Source: Colwellia sp.
GTDB taxonomy: Bacteria; Pseudomonadota; Gammaproteobacteria; Enterobacterales; Alteromonadaceae
Reading direction: 5' to 3'
Length of the DNA stretch: 64,000 nt
Assembly (NCBI GenBank): GCA_013215295.1
Contig: JABSOZ010000008.1
Coordinates: 124,001 to 188,000, forward strand
The notes below the pieces were generated by a model. That model was not told the origin of the DNA. It made no database searches and worked only from the letters and a program-made list of their open reading frames with translations. How positions within the stretch are numbered: position 1 is the stretch's first letter; the number at the start of each line of letters is the position of its first letter. The translations under genes and the position numbers were made by a program. Shown here one piece after another: positions 45,917 to 55,136 of the stretch.

Positions 45917-48226
45917 TTGAAATACAAAACTAAAAAAAGTACACCTACTTCCGTTTCTTGGCTACGTCGGTCTTGGTATACCTTATTGAAAATACTGATT
46001 ACTTTAATATTTTTGTTGGGTTTTTATGGCGTTTATCTCGACAGTAAAGTGAAAGATAAATTTGAAGGGCAACGTTGGAATATTCCGGTACAAGTTTATG
46101 GGAAAGTTGAAAAATTTAGTGTTGGCGATGAAGTTACCTTTTCTGAATTAATTAGATATTTAACGCTTACGGGTTACCAAAAAAAGAAAAAATCGTTGAG
46201 TCCAGGTGATTTCTCTTTATCAAAGCGTAAGTTGATTATTTACCGTAAAGCTTTTGATTTTGGTGACGGCAATTCATACGCTCAACGTTTTACGATTAGT
46301 ATTGTTAATAATCACATTGTTGAAATTTTTGATGAAGAAGAACCGATAGAAAGTGTGCTGCTCGAACCCTTGCTGATAGATCGATTAGTTCCTGATAATA
46401 AAGAAGACAGAGTTATTATCTCACTTGAATCAGTACCCGAACAATTAATTGATACACTATTACTTGTGGAAGATCGCAACTTTTACTTTCACTCGGGTAT
46501 TTCGCCAGTAGGGATCCTTCGCGCGTTAATCAGTAATATTCGAGCAGGTAGAACAGTGCAGGGTGGCAGTACGTTAACTCAGCAATTGGTTAAAAATATG
46601 TTCTTAACCCGAGAAAAAACCTTGTGGCGAAAAGTTAATGAAGCCGTCATGTCGGTTATTCTTGAGCTTAGGTATAGCAAAGACCAGTTACTTGAAGCGT
46701 ATATGAATGAAGTCTATCTAGGACAACATTATGCGAATGGTATTTATGGTTTTGGTTTAGCCGCTAAGTTTTATTTCGGCCAGCCTATTCAATCATTGAG
46801 CATTGAACAAACAGCCATGTTAATTGGCCAAGTAAAAGGACCAAGTTATTATGACCCATGGCGACATCCTGAAAATACCAGAAAGCGGAGAGATCTTGTT
46901 TTACGCTTAATGTATCAAAACGAACTAATTTCACAGAAAAATTATCAATCAGCGGTTGAATCGCCATTATCGGTTAGAAAATCTCGTCGTTTAGTTCAGA
47001 AAAAATTTCCTGCGTACTTACAGTTAGTGAAAAGAGAATTGGCTGAAAAGCTGTCAGAATTTGAACAACAAGCGGGGATACGAATTTTCACGGGTTTTTC
47101 GATTGTTGCACAAAGGAACGCTGAACAGAGTATTCAAGAAAAAATAATAGATTTAGAAAAGTTGAATAAAGCACAATCGTTGCAAGTTGCTATGATCGTG
47201 ACTGATATTTATTCAGGAGAAGTAAGGGCATTAATCGGAGATAAAAAATCGGGTTATGCTGGTTTTAATCGAGCGCTAGATGCTAAACGCCCGATAGGTT
47301 CACTCATCAAACCTGCAATATATTTAGCGGCTTTAGAGCGTTATCAGCAATATAATTTTGCAACGCTACTTAAGGATGAACCTATAGTACTTTCAAGCGA
47401 GAGTGGTAAAGAATGGCGTCCGAAAAACTATAATGGAAAATTTGAAGGAAAAGTAAGTTTATTAGATGGCTTAGTGCGCTCGCTAAATGTGCCGACAGTC
47501 AATTTAGGCATGCAGCTAGGTTTGGAGAATGTAGCAAACATTTTTCATGTGTTAGGTTATCCCAATGATATCGTTATTCGTCCTAGTATGTTGTTGGGCT
47601 CGCTAAACTTGTCGCCATTTGAAGTGAACCAGTTATATTTACCTATCGCTAATCAAGGATATAAAAATAGTAGCCATGCCATTAATCATATTGTATCGGC
47701 ACAAGGTGAAACGTTGTGGAAATTTGAGTCAGAAGAAGAGCAGCTATTTTCTACACAGGGTATTTATTTATTAGATCATGCCTTATCACAGGTGACAAAA
47801 AGAGGTACGGCTAAATCGTTGACTTGGCGTTTAAATGGCGCAGAGTTAGCGGGGAAAACAGGCACAACGAATGAGCAAAGAGATAGTTGGTTTGTTGGAT
47901 ATGATAATCAAAATTTAGTAACAACGTGGCTTGGCCGTGATGATAATAAAGCAACAGAATTAACAGGAAGTAGTGGCGCTTTAGTCTTGTTTGCACAGTT
48001 TATGAACAAGAGTGGTGTTATTAATAAAGTGCGTAAAATGCCTGAGAATATTGCGATGACTAACTTTGAGTCTAGCAGCGGAAATGCTGTGAATGTTGAA
48101 TGTCTTGAGATGATTGCTTATCCAGCAATTACCACAGGATTGTTAATAGAACCTCATTGCTTAACAAAGAAAGAACCCGTGAAGGAAAAAGAAACTTCTT
48201 GGTTTAAAAGTTTATTTGGCGGTTAA
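45917..48226 (+). CDS. mrcB: bifunctional penicillin-binding protein 1b
   Basis: Peptidoglycan glycosyltransferase and transpeptidase, 769 residues. Short cytoplasmic N terminus, transmembrane helix about 20-40, UB2H domain (about 60-155), GT51 domain with EDRNFYFHSGISPVGILRAL, QGGSTLTQQLVKNMFL and EAYMNEVYLGQ, and transpeptidase with SxxK (GSLIK, nucleophile S), SLN (SxN) and KTGTT. The start is a TTG at 45917; no ATG lies in frame until deep inside the GT51 domain, so the TTG start is required. Confidence 0.95.
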   Translation: MKYKTKKSTPTSVSWLRRSWYTLLKILITLIFLLGFYGVYLDSKVKDKFEGQRWNIPVQVYGKVEKFSVGDEVTFSELIRYLTLTGYQKKKKSLSPGDFSLSKRKLIIYRKAFDFGDGNSYAQRFTISIVNNHIVEIFDEEEPIESVLLEPLLIDRLVPDNKEDRVIISLESVPEQLIDTLLLVEDRNFYFHSGISPVGILRALISNIRAGRTVQGGSTLTQQLVKNMFLTREKTLWRKVNEAVMSVILELRYSKDQLLEAYMNEVYLGQHYANGIYGFGLAAKFYFGQPIQSLSIEQTAMLIGQVKGPSYYDPWRHPENTRKRRDLVLRLMYQNELISQKNYQSAVESPLSVRKSRRLVQKKFPAYLQLVKRELAEKLSEFEQQAGIRIFTGFSIVAQRNAEQSIQEKIIDLEKLNKAQSLQVAMIVTDIYSGEVRALIGDKKSGYAGFNRALDAKRPIGSLIKPAIYLAALERYQQYNFATLLKDEPIVLSSESGKEWRPKNYNGKFEGKVSLLDGLVRSLNVPTVNLGMQLGLENVANIFHVLGYPNDIVIRPSMLLGSLNLSPFEVNQLYLPIANQGYKNSSHAINHIVSAQGETLWKFESEEEQLFSTQGIYLLDHALSQVTKRGTAKSLTWRLNGAELAGKTGTTNEQRDSWFVGYDNQNLVTTWLGRDDNKATELTGSSGALVLFAQFMNKSGVINKVRKMPENIAMTNFESSSGNAVNVECLEMIAYPAITTGLLIEPHCLTKKEPVKEKETSWFKSLFGG

Positions 48227-48394
48227 ACAACAGATTAATAAAATTAGACACATTTTATTACATATATTCTTGCATGTTTTTTGTACAGCTATTATTGTAT
48301 ACAAAAATAACTTGCTCAAAGGATTGCTTGTTAATCGTAAGGGATTGATATCACGTATTGGGTTCAAAAGTTAATATTTTGGGTTGGAGTTGAA

Positions 48395-48790
48395 ATGAAG
48401 CATCGTTTAAGTTTTGGCTTTTATAATATATTTGCAAATAATGTTATTGAAGTAACGGCGGATGAAGGTATTGAAATGACACTGGAAATGGTGGAGGAGT
48501 GTCATGATTTTATGAATAATAATGTAGACGGTGACTTTGCTTTATTGATCAATCGTATCCACAATTACACTTATACCTATGAAGCAAAACTTTCCATTGC
48601 ATCATATGAAGGATTAAAAGCACTTGCTTTTGTTTGTTATTCTGACAAAAGTGTTTTAGTGACGAAAGAGCTCCAAGAGAGTCGTTCATTTGACCAATGG
48701 GCATATCCGGTTTTTTCAGGTTTGGAATTAGGTTGGCAAGAAGCCTATCAATGGTTAGATAATGAATTAGCGACAATAAAAGAAAATTAA
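48395..48790 (+). CDS. small protein of unknown function, possible STAS/SpoIIAA-like fold
   Basis: A 131-residue acidic soluble protein. GGAG lies 6 bp before the ATG. Sequence MKHRLSFGFYNIFANNVIEV then DFALLINRIHNYTYTYEAKL shows a strand-helix alternation that recalls the SpoIIAA/STAS-like group, as does the similar-sized protein at 42184. No clear signature. A terminator follows, so it is a single-gene unit. Confidence 0.6.
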   Translation: MKHRLSFGFYNIFANNVIEVTADEGIEMTLEMVEECHDFMNNNVDGDFALLINRIHNYTYTYEAKLSIASYEGLKALAFVCYSDKSVLVTKELQESRSFDQWAYPVFSGLELGWQEAYQWLDNELATIKEN

Positions 48791-48814
48791 TAATAACGCA
48801 CTCAAATGAAATAA

Positions 48815-48846
48815 AAAAGGGATGGCCAATGGCTATCCCTTTTTAC
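48815..48846. terminator. rho-independent terminator
   Basis: AAAGGGATGGCCA / TGGCTATCCCTTT followed by five T. It lies between the convergent ends of the 131-residue gene and hemL. Confidence 0.85.
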
Positions 48847-48859
48847 ATTTAATTCGTCA

Positions 48860-50143
48860 TTATAATTGTGCAAAACACTTATCAGCAGCAGCTAAAGTGA
48901 GTTCTATTTCTTTATCAGTATGAGCCGTTGATAAAAAGCCAGTTTCATAGGCTGAAGGTGCTAAATAGATGCCTTCTGCTAGCATTAAATGGAAGAAATG
49001 TTTAAATTTTTCAGTATCACAAGCAGTGGCTTGTTCATAAGTTGTGATAGGTTCTTGTGAGTCAGTAAAGAAGAAACCAAACATTGCTCCAACATAATTA
49101 ATGCTTAATGACACACCATTGCGTTCGGCAGCGGCTTTTAGGCCCATGGCAAGTTTTTCAGTTGAAGCACTAAGTTGTTCGTGCTTATTCCCTACACATA
49201 ATTCATTTAATGCCGCTAAACCGGCAGCCATTGCGATTGGGTTACCTGATAAAGTACCTGCTTGATAAACCGGACCTACCGGGGCAATGTAATCCATAAT
49301 TTCTTTTTTGCCACCGAATGCGCCAACGGGCATACCACCACCAATAACTTTACCTAAAGTCGTTAAATCTGGAACGATATTGTAATGTGCTTGTGCGCCG
49401 CCTAAAGCAACGCGAAAACCAGTCATTACTTCATCGAGTATCAGTACACTTTTGTGTTCGTCACAGACTTCACGTAGACCTTCAAGGAAGCCTTCAACCG
49501 GTGGGATACAGTTCATATTTCCGGCAACAGGTTCAACAATGATACAAGCGATTTGATCTTTGTATTCTGCAAATATCTGTTGAACTTCAGCAAGATTATT
49601 AAAACTAACGGTTAATGTGTGTTTCGCGAAATCAGCAGGAATACCTGGAGAGTTTGGTACGCCCATGGTTAATGCGCCCGAACCTGCTTTCACTAATAAA
49701 GAATCAGCATGACCGTGATAACAGCCTTCGAATTTTAATATTTTATCACGTCCAGTGTAACCACGAGCGAGACGAATCGCGCTCATTGTTGCTTCTGTGC
49801 CCGAACTTACCATTCTAAGACGTTCCATTGAAGGAACCAGTTCACGCACTTTTTCTGCCATTACGATTTCAAGCTCGGTGGGTGCACCAAAGCTTAAACC
49901 ATTTTTAGCTGTTTCAATAACCGCAGCTAAAATAGCCGGGTGATTATGACCTAAAATCATAGGTCCCCAAGAACCTACGTAATCAATATAAGCATTATCA
50001 TCAGCGTCATAAATATAAGCACCTTCAGCGCGTTTGATAAAACGAGGCGTACCGCCAACACCGTTAAATGCACGAACAGGTGAATTTACGCCACCGGGAA
50101 TAATTTTTTTTGCGCTGTCAAAAAGTTGTTCTGAATGATTCAT
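48860..50143 (-). CDS. hemL: glutamate-1-semialdehyde 2,1-aminomutase
   Basis: PLP aminomutase of the C5 pathway that makes 5-aminolevulinate, 427 residues. PLP lysine in [18 protein letters not shown], with [16 protein letters not shown] at the N terminus, [20 protein letters not shown] and [10 protein letters not shown] typical of HemL. Standard length. Heme synthesis is also served by HemJ encoded nearby. Confidence 0.97.
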   Translation of the reverse strand: MNHSEQLFDSAKKIIPGGVNSPVRAFNGVGGTPRFIKRAEGAYIYDADDNAYIDYVGSWGPMILGHNHPAILAAVIETAKNGLSFGAPTELEIVMAEKVRELVPSMERLRMVSSGTEATMSAIRLARGYTGRDKILKFEGCYHGHADSLLVKAGSGALTMGVPNSPGIPADFAKHTLTVSFNNLAEVQQIFAEYKDQIACIIVEPVAGNMNCIPPVEGFLEGLREVCDEHKSVLILDEVMTGFRVALGGAQAHYNIVPDLTTLGKVIGGGMPVGAFGGKKEIMDYIAPVGPVYQAGTLSGNPIAMAAGLAALNELCVGNKHEQLSASTEKLAMGLKAAAERNGVSLSINYVGAMFGFFFTDSQEPITTYEQATACDTEKFKHFFHLMLAEGIYLAPSAYETGFLSTAHTDKEIELTLAAADKCFAQL

Positions 50144-50212
50144 ATTTTTACCTGTATTGTTTGTTCTAATGCTATGTACGGTTCAATGATTGTTTCGTTT
50201 GTATGCTTTAAA

Positions 50213-51220
50213 TTATTTATTTGTATACCAAGTAACGGGTTTTTCAAACTGACTCATTTTATTTTCAACGCCCAGTGTTAAAGCAAATAATGCCATACGC
50301 ACGAGTACACCATTTTGTGCTTGCCTGAAAATCGCTAAGTTTTCTAGGTCATTTAAATCGGTATCAAGCTCGTTTGCTTCTGGGCGAGAGTCACGTGGTA
50401 ATGGGTGCATTATCACGGTATGTTTTTGACAAAATTGCTGATAAATTTCTTTATTTAAGCTGAAATGTCCTCGGTATAAATTAGCTTCATCTTTACTGGC
50501 AAAGCGTTCTTGTTGAATTCGTGTTTGATAGATAACATCGCACGATAAATTATTCTCCATTTTATCGGTGATCACAACTTCATGTCCCGCATCAGTGAGT
50601 GATGAAATTATACTGTCTGGCATTTTTAACGCATCAGGAGAAATCATGGTTACTTTCATATTGTTATATAAACTCAGTAGTTTGGATAACGAATGTACCG
50701 TTCTGCCATGTTTTAAATCGCCCATTAATACAATATTCAAACCGTCTAAGGTTTTATTATGTGGCGCCATTTCAGATTGAATGGTAAATAAATCAAGTAA
50801 TGCTTGTGTTGGATGTTCGTTAGCACCGTCTCCGCCATTGATTACCGGAACACTACTGCCTGTTGAGAACTCTTCCACAGAATGCATTGCAGGATGTCTC
50901 ATTGCAATGACGTCAGAGTAACCGCTGATCACACGAGCGGTATCAAAAAGAGATTCCCCTTTACTTAAAGATGAATTTTCTTGACCAACTGTTTCGCGAA
51001 CGGAACCACCTAAAAGGTTAAAAGCGGCACCAAAACTTACACGGGTACGTGTGCTTGGCTCAAAAAATAGATTATTGAGAATGGCACCCTCTAAAACATG
51101 ACAACGTTTTTTTCGCATGGCATACGGAGCCATGAGGGATGAAATTTCTAAAATACGTGAGATAGCATCGCGATCAAACTGCGAAACAGAAAGGATGTGA
51201 CTTCCTTCAAACTTCATCAT
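50213..51220 (-). CDS. pyrB: aspartate carbamoyltransferase catalytic chain
   Basis: De novo pyrimidine synthesis enzyme, 335 residues. Carbamoyl phosphate site FEPSTRTRVSF, the GDGANEHPTQALLDL block, VLMGDLKHGRTVHSL and MHPLPRDSRPEANELD are all present. It is longer than E. coli PyrB (311), and no pyrI regulatory chain gene is next to it, so it may be unlinked to allosteric control by PyrI. Confidence 0.93.
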   Translation of the reverse strand: MMKFEGSHILSVSQFDRDAISRILEISSLMAPYAMRKKRCHVLEGAILNNLFFEPSTRTRVSFGAAFNLLGGSVRETVGQENSSLSKGESLFDTARVISGYSDVIAMRHPAMHSVEEFSTGSSVPVINGGDGANEHPTQALLDLFTIQSEMAPHNKTLDGLNIVLMGDLKHGRTVHSLSKLLSLYNNMKVTMISPDALKMPDSIISSLTDAGHEVVITDKMENNLSCDVIYQTRIQQERFASKDEANLYRGHFSLNKEIYQQFCQKHTVIMHPLPRDSRPEANELDTDLNDLENLAIFRQAQNGVLVRMALFALTLGVENKMSQFEKPVTWYTNK

Positions 51221-51415
51221 AAAAAGTTACCTGAATTTATAAAACTGCGACTATTTTTGATGCAGGAATATAGCACATATCAGAAATGTTGAGAATACAT
51301 TCTCGAGGATATTCAATTTACCTTGCTCCATGTCTATTAGATCACTTTCAACGGTGAAAATGATCAAACGAGTTATAGGTCAAAAATCTAAGTTAACTTA
51401 ATCGAAGACGAATAA

Positions 51416-51847
51416 TTAGAATGGTTTCAAATACACTAAATACAACACGGCTAACAATATAAGTACGGGGCCTTCATTAAAAATGCGATAAAACTTCCCT
51501 GAACGTACATTTTTATCTTCTCTAAAGTCTTTAACTAATTTAAAGCAGTAACCATGATAAGCCAGCAGTAACATCACTAGAGTGATTTTTAGGTGTAGCC
51601 ACTTTGCAGCAACAAACCAATCGTAACCATAATAATAGATAAGTGATAGGCCAAAGATCACCGTGAATAATGCAAAAGGAGTCACGAAATAGAGTAAACG
51701 TTTCTCCATGCCTTTCAAATGCTCTGCAACTTCTTTACTCGATGTTTCTGCATGATTAACAAATAATCGAGGTAAATAGAAAATCCCCGAAAACCAAGCT
51801 ACCATGAAGAATACGTGAAGTACCTTTAGCCATAAAAGAGCCGTCAT
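51416..51847 (-). CDS. hemJ: protoporphyrinogen oxidase HemJ
   Basis: Membrane heme-synthesis enzyme, 143 residues with about four transmembrane helices. It keeps LHVFFMVAWFSGIFYLPRLFVNH near the start (conserved histidine and tryptophan) and the WLHLKITLVMLLLAYHG block with conserved K. The start at 51847 overlaps the ClC stop as ATGA, so the two genes are translationally coupled; a longer reading from 51877 is less likely. Confidence 0.92.
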   Translation of the reverse strand: MTALLWLKVLHVFFMVAWFSGIFYLPRLFVNHAETSSKEVAEHLKGMEKRLLYFVTPFALFTVIFGLSLIYYYGYDWFVAAKWLHLKITLVMLLLAYHGYCFKLVKDFREDKNVRSGKFYRIFNEGPVLILLAVLYLVYLKPF

Positions 51848-53547
51848 ATTGTCGTTTTTCCTTCTAATAAATAACATCGAATTTGCTCAAAAGTAATAAT
51901 CCCTAGAATATCATTAGGATCCTTATCATAAATATAAACCCCGCCATCTCGTTGTTCCAACAGGGCTAAATATGCTTCAGCTAAGGTTGACTGACTTTGC
52001 AAAGGTATTAATTGCAATGGCAATATTTCAACACTACTGGTTTTTGGGTTATGTTCAAGTTTCAACCATGAAAATGTTGAATATGAAGAATGCTTTTCTG
52101 TTTCATTGGATGATTGAATAATGACATGATTTAGCAACGCCACTTTTTTCAACGACGTTAAAATATCAGGAGAACATTCCTGCTGATATACTTTTATATT
52201 TTCCTGTAATACACCTAAAACACCTATACGTTGTAATGATTTTTCGATAGGAGATTTTCGATATTTCAGGCCTTGTTGTTCAAGTTGCATAATAAAAACA
52301 GAACGATTTCTGAAAACCTGTCCTGAAAATACACAAGCAGTGGTTATTACGATCATTGCAGGTACAACGACTTCTAACTGATTTGACAATTCAACGACAG
52401 TTAATAATGCGGCAAGCGGTGCGTTTAAGGTTGCGGCTAAAAATCCAGCCATACCCATAAGTGCATAGTCACTCGCAAAATTTTCTCCGGGTAAATATCC
52501 TGTCACGAGTACTGAAACACAAGTACCGGCAATTGCACCTATACCAATAATAGGGCCGATTATACCGCCTGGAATTCCTAAGCCTAAAGCGGTTATTGTC
52601 ATGAGGATTTTGGCAAATAGTAAGCCTAATAATAATTGTAAATGAAGATTGTTTTCTAAGGCAAAGGTTATCGCACTTAGATCTGTACCCATAGCAAATG
52701 GTACGAAAAACCCTAAAGTTCCAGTGATAAATGCTGCCATCATAATACGAGGGAAAATATGAATTGAACTTGAATATTTTATGATAAGCACTAAGTATCG
52801 GTTAAAACCATAGGCTAATAAGCCGAGTATCAGCCCTAATAAAATAAGTGCAGGATAGTGATGAAAACTAAGAGATATTTTATCAAAATATTCAAATTCA
52901 TGTGCAGGTCCAAAAATGCTACTCGTGATCATTGAGCCAATGAGCGAAGCGATCATCACAGGAATAAAAATATGAACTTTATATTCTCGTAAGATAACTT
53001 CCATGACAAAAATAACTGCAGCAATAGGTGTATTAAAACAAGCCGATATTCCAGCGGCTATACCACACGCACAAAGTGTACGTATTGTATTGAAAGGCAA
53101 ATTTAGCTTGTTACCAATATAACTACTACAGGCAGCGCCCAAGTGTATAGCGGGCCCTTCTTTACCTACTGAGAATCCTGATGCTAAGGCAATGACACTA
53201 CCAAAAAATTGATTTATGGTATTGCGAAAGGGAATGATGCCGTTTGCTACTGTCAAACGGTGGAGAATAAGAGGAATACCTGTACGTAAATATTTGTAAC
53301 CCGTTAACCAAGCAAAAAATAAAATCACTAATCCACCGACTATAGGCAAATCAAAACGACTTAACGCATCTAAGCTGGTATAGTTATCTTTTTGGCTTAG
53401 ATAAAGACCTTGAATTGTGTCGATGCTAAAGGTGAATAGCACAACTAATAGTGCTGATGCAGTTCCACCAATAGCGGCTAACAAACAAAGTTGCCAGGAA
53501 GTTTGGGGTAAGGCTAAACGTTTTCTTAATAAAGAGAGCGATATCAT
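51844..53547 (-). CDS. ClC-family chloride channel or antiporter with C-terminal CBS region
   Basis: A 567-residue membrane protein with about ten hydrophobic segments and a cytoplasmic C terminus carrying one or two CBS-like segments (ILPLQLIPLQSQSTLAEAYL). The gating glutamate is present in GKEGPAIHLGAA, and LGIPGGIIGPIIGIGA matches the second pore loop. The first pore motif, usually GSGIP, reads LRTGIPLIL, lacking the pore serine. This occurs in some ClC subgroups and may alter selectivity. ATG at 53547 chosen; a GTG at 53565 is also open. Confidence 0.88.
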   Translation of the reverse strand: MISLSLLRKRLALPQTSWQLCLLAAIGGTASALLVVLFTFSIDTIQGLYLSQKDNYTSLDALSRFDLPIVGGLVILFFAWLTGYKYLRTGIPLILHRLTVANGIIPFRNTINQFFGSVIALASGFSVGKEGPAIHLGAACSSYIGNKLNLPFNTIRTLCACGIAAGISACFNTPIAAVIFVMEVILREYKVHIFIPVMIASLIGSMITSSIFGPAHEFEYFDKISLSFHHYPALILLGLILGLLAYGFNRYLVLIIKYSSSIHIFPRIMMAAFITGTLGFFVPFAMGTDLSAITFALENNLHLQLLLGLLFAKILMTITALGLGIPGGIIGPIIGIGAIAGTCVSVLVTGYLPGENFASDYALMGMAGFLAATLNAPLAALLTVVELSNQLEVVVPAMIVITTACVFSGQVFRNRSVFIMQLEQQGLKYRKSPIEKSLQRIGVLGVLQENIKVYQQECSPDILTSLKKVALLNHVIIQSSNETEKHSSYSTFSWLKLEHNPKTSSVEILPLQLIPLQSQSTLAEAYLALLEQRDGGVYIYDKDPNDILGIITFEQIRCYLLEGKTTI

Positions 53548-53621
53548 AATAATTAAAGGGTTCACCTTTATTGTTTAGCCTAAAATATTTATCAATAAGT
53601 GGATATCATAATACTTTTCAA

Positions 53622-54353
53622 ATGAATTGGTTAGCAAAAATAAATCTAAAAATAGTTGTTGTTCGTTTAGGTACATTTCGTTCCGCTCTTTTACTTATTC
53701 TCATTATTGTCATCTGTTCATACAGTGGCTATCGTGTTGGGAATTTTTACCATGGCTATCAAGTTAAAACGTTAGTACAACAAAAAACACGTTTAGACAG
53801 CATGTATCAAAAAAACGTCCAACAAAACAGCCGAATCAACACACTAGAAGTAGAGCTAGAAGTTGAGCGAATGGCAAATCAACGTTCGCAAGAATTATTG
53901 AAAAATATGGAAACGGAGCATTATCAGGTAAAAAGAGAATTAGCTTTTTATGAAAAAGTGATGGCACCTGAAAAAACCGTCGATGGTTTAGTCATTGACC
54001 GTGTATCCATTTATCCGACGGGAAGTCCGAATCACTTTCGTTTTCAAATAGTGTTATTGCAACAGCAAGTGCGTAAGCGGTATGTAAAAGGCTATGTTGA
54101 TTTAGCGTTGTTTGGCAGTTTAGATAATAAGCCGAGTCAATTAAAATTAAGTAATATATCGGTATCAACAAAAAAAGATTTATCATTTAGTTTTCAATAC
54201 TTTCAAATCATTGAAGGGGAATTAACGCTTCCTGATAACTTTTTACCAGAGAAATTAGAATTGGCCACTATTTTGCCTAAGAATCGATGGCAAAAACATC
54301 AGCGATTAGATGAAAGTTTTATGTGGGGAGACCTATTAGAAAACACGCCGTAA
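53622..54353 (+). CDS. membrane protein of unknown function with coiled coil (DUF6776-like)
   Basis: A 243-residue protein. One transmembrane helix (about 18-40, TFRSALLLILIIVICSYSG), a coiled coil (about 50-115, QKTRLDSMYQKNVQQNSRINTLEVELEVE region) and a C-terminal beta-rich domain (about 125-235). The layout and its position before erpA match the family I know as DUF6776. A TTG upstream at 53571 would extend the frame, but the ATG at 53622 is preferred. Likely periplasmic; function unknown. Confidence 0.72.
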   Translation: MNWLAKINLKIVVVRLGTFRSALLLILIIVICSYSGYRVGNFYHGYQVKTLVQQKTRLDSMYQKNVQQNSRINTLEVELEVERMANQRSQELLKNMETEHYQVKRELAFYEKVMAPEKTVDGLVIDRVSIYPTGSPNHFRFQIVLLQQQVRKRYVKGYVDLALFGSLDNKPSQLKLSNISVSTKKDLSFSFQYFQIIEGELTLPDNFLPEKLELATILPKNRWQKHQRLDESFMWGDLLENTP

Positions 54354-54412
54354 TTCGAATTTTTTTTTCAACGTATTATTCTTTTCTTGTAATAGAGGCG
54401 ACTAAATCAGTA

Positions 54413-54437
54413 ATACTTGACTAAATTAGTCAAGTTT
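54413..54437 (+). promoter_or_regulatory. type 1 IscR binding site
   Basis: ATACTTGACTAAATTAGTCA followed by AGTTT matches the type 1 IscR consensus ATASYYGACTRWWWYAGTCRRSTAT at all but one position. It covers the -35 of the erpA promoter, so it should repress transcription when IscR carries its cluster. It lies 52 bp before the erpA start. Confidence 0.85.
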
Positions 54438-54445
54438 AAGATAAT
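54417..54445 (+). promoter_or_regulatory. sigma-70 promoter of erpA
   Basis: TTGACT and GATAAT are 17 bp apart, a near-consensus pair. Transcription would start near 54452, giving a leader of about 37 nt. Confidence 0.75.
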
Positions 54446-54488
54446 GCCAGCGATACACTTCCGTAAACACCTTTGTAAGTAGAGCAAT

Positions 54489-54830
54489 ATGTCAACTCCC
54501 GAGTTACCGATAAAATTTTCCGATGCCGCAGCAACTAAAGTATTGTCTTTGATCACCGAAGAAGAAAATCCGGAATTAAAATTAAGAGTTTATGTCACGG
54601 GTGGCGGTTGTTCTGGATTTCAATATGGTTTTACTTTTGACGAAAAAGTGAATGACGGTGATATGACCATCGTAAAAAAAGGGGTGACTATGGTCATTGA
54701 CCCGATGAGTTTACAATATTTAGTCGACGGTGAAGTTGATTATATTGAAAGTTTAGAAGGTAGTCGGTTTTTAGTCAATAATCCTAATGCATCATCAACC
54801 TGTGGTTGCGGATCATCCTTTTCCATCTAA
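54489..54830 (+). CDS. erpA: iron-sulfur cluster insertion protein ErpA
   Basis: A-type carrier, 113 residues, that delivers Fe-S clusters to apo-proteins. The three cluster cysteines are visible: [11 protein letters not shown] and STCGCGSSF. Length and sequence match ErpA. Controlled by the promoter and IscR site just upstream, as in E. coli. A terminator follows. Confidence 0.97.
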   Translation: MSTPELPIKFSDAAATKVLSLITEEENPELKLRVYVTGGGCSGFQYGFTFDEKVNDGDMTIVKKGVTMVIDPMSLQYLVDGEVDYIESLEGSRFLVNNPNASSTCGCGSSFSI

Positions 54831-54867
54831 TTCATATTTCGTGACTTTTTATTGAAAAATAGCCAGT

Positions 54868-54893
54868 GATATTCTCACTGGCTTTTTTTTGTG
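54868..54893 (+). terminator. rho-independent terminator
   Basis: AGCCAGTGA / TCACTGGCT stem with a short loop, followed by a run of seven T. Confidence 0.88.
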
Positions 54894-55136
54894 TTTAATC
54901 ACATTCATCTATTAAGCGAAGTATTACTACTACCTTATCTATTTAATGAATATTGCTAACTAAAAACCTTTCAAATTCGGCTGGTACTGTCTTGGAGTAC
55001 TGCGACAAGAATTAAATTAAAAATATTAAAGGTAGTTTACCGTTTTTTAAGGTGAAGCTATTTGCATGTCGTCGCAAGATTCTTGATACTGAATACATTC
55101 GAATATCAAAATACCCATATATGGGAAGGGAATGTA

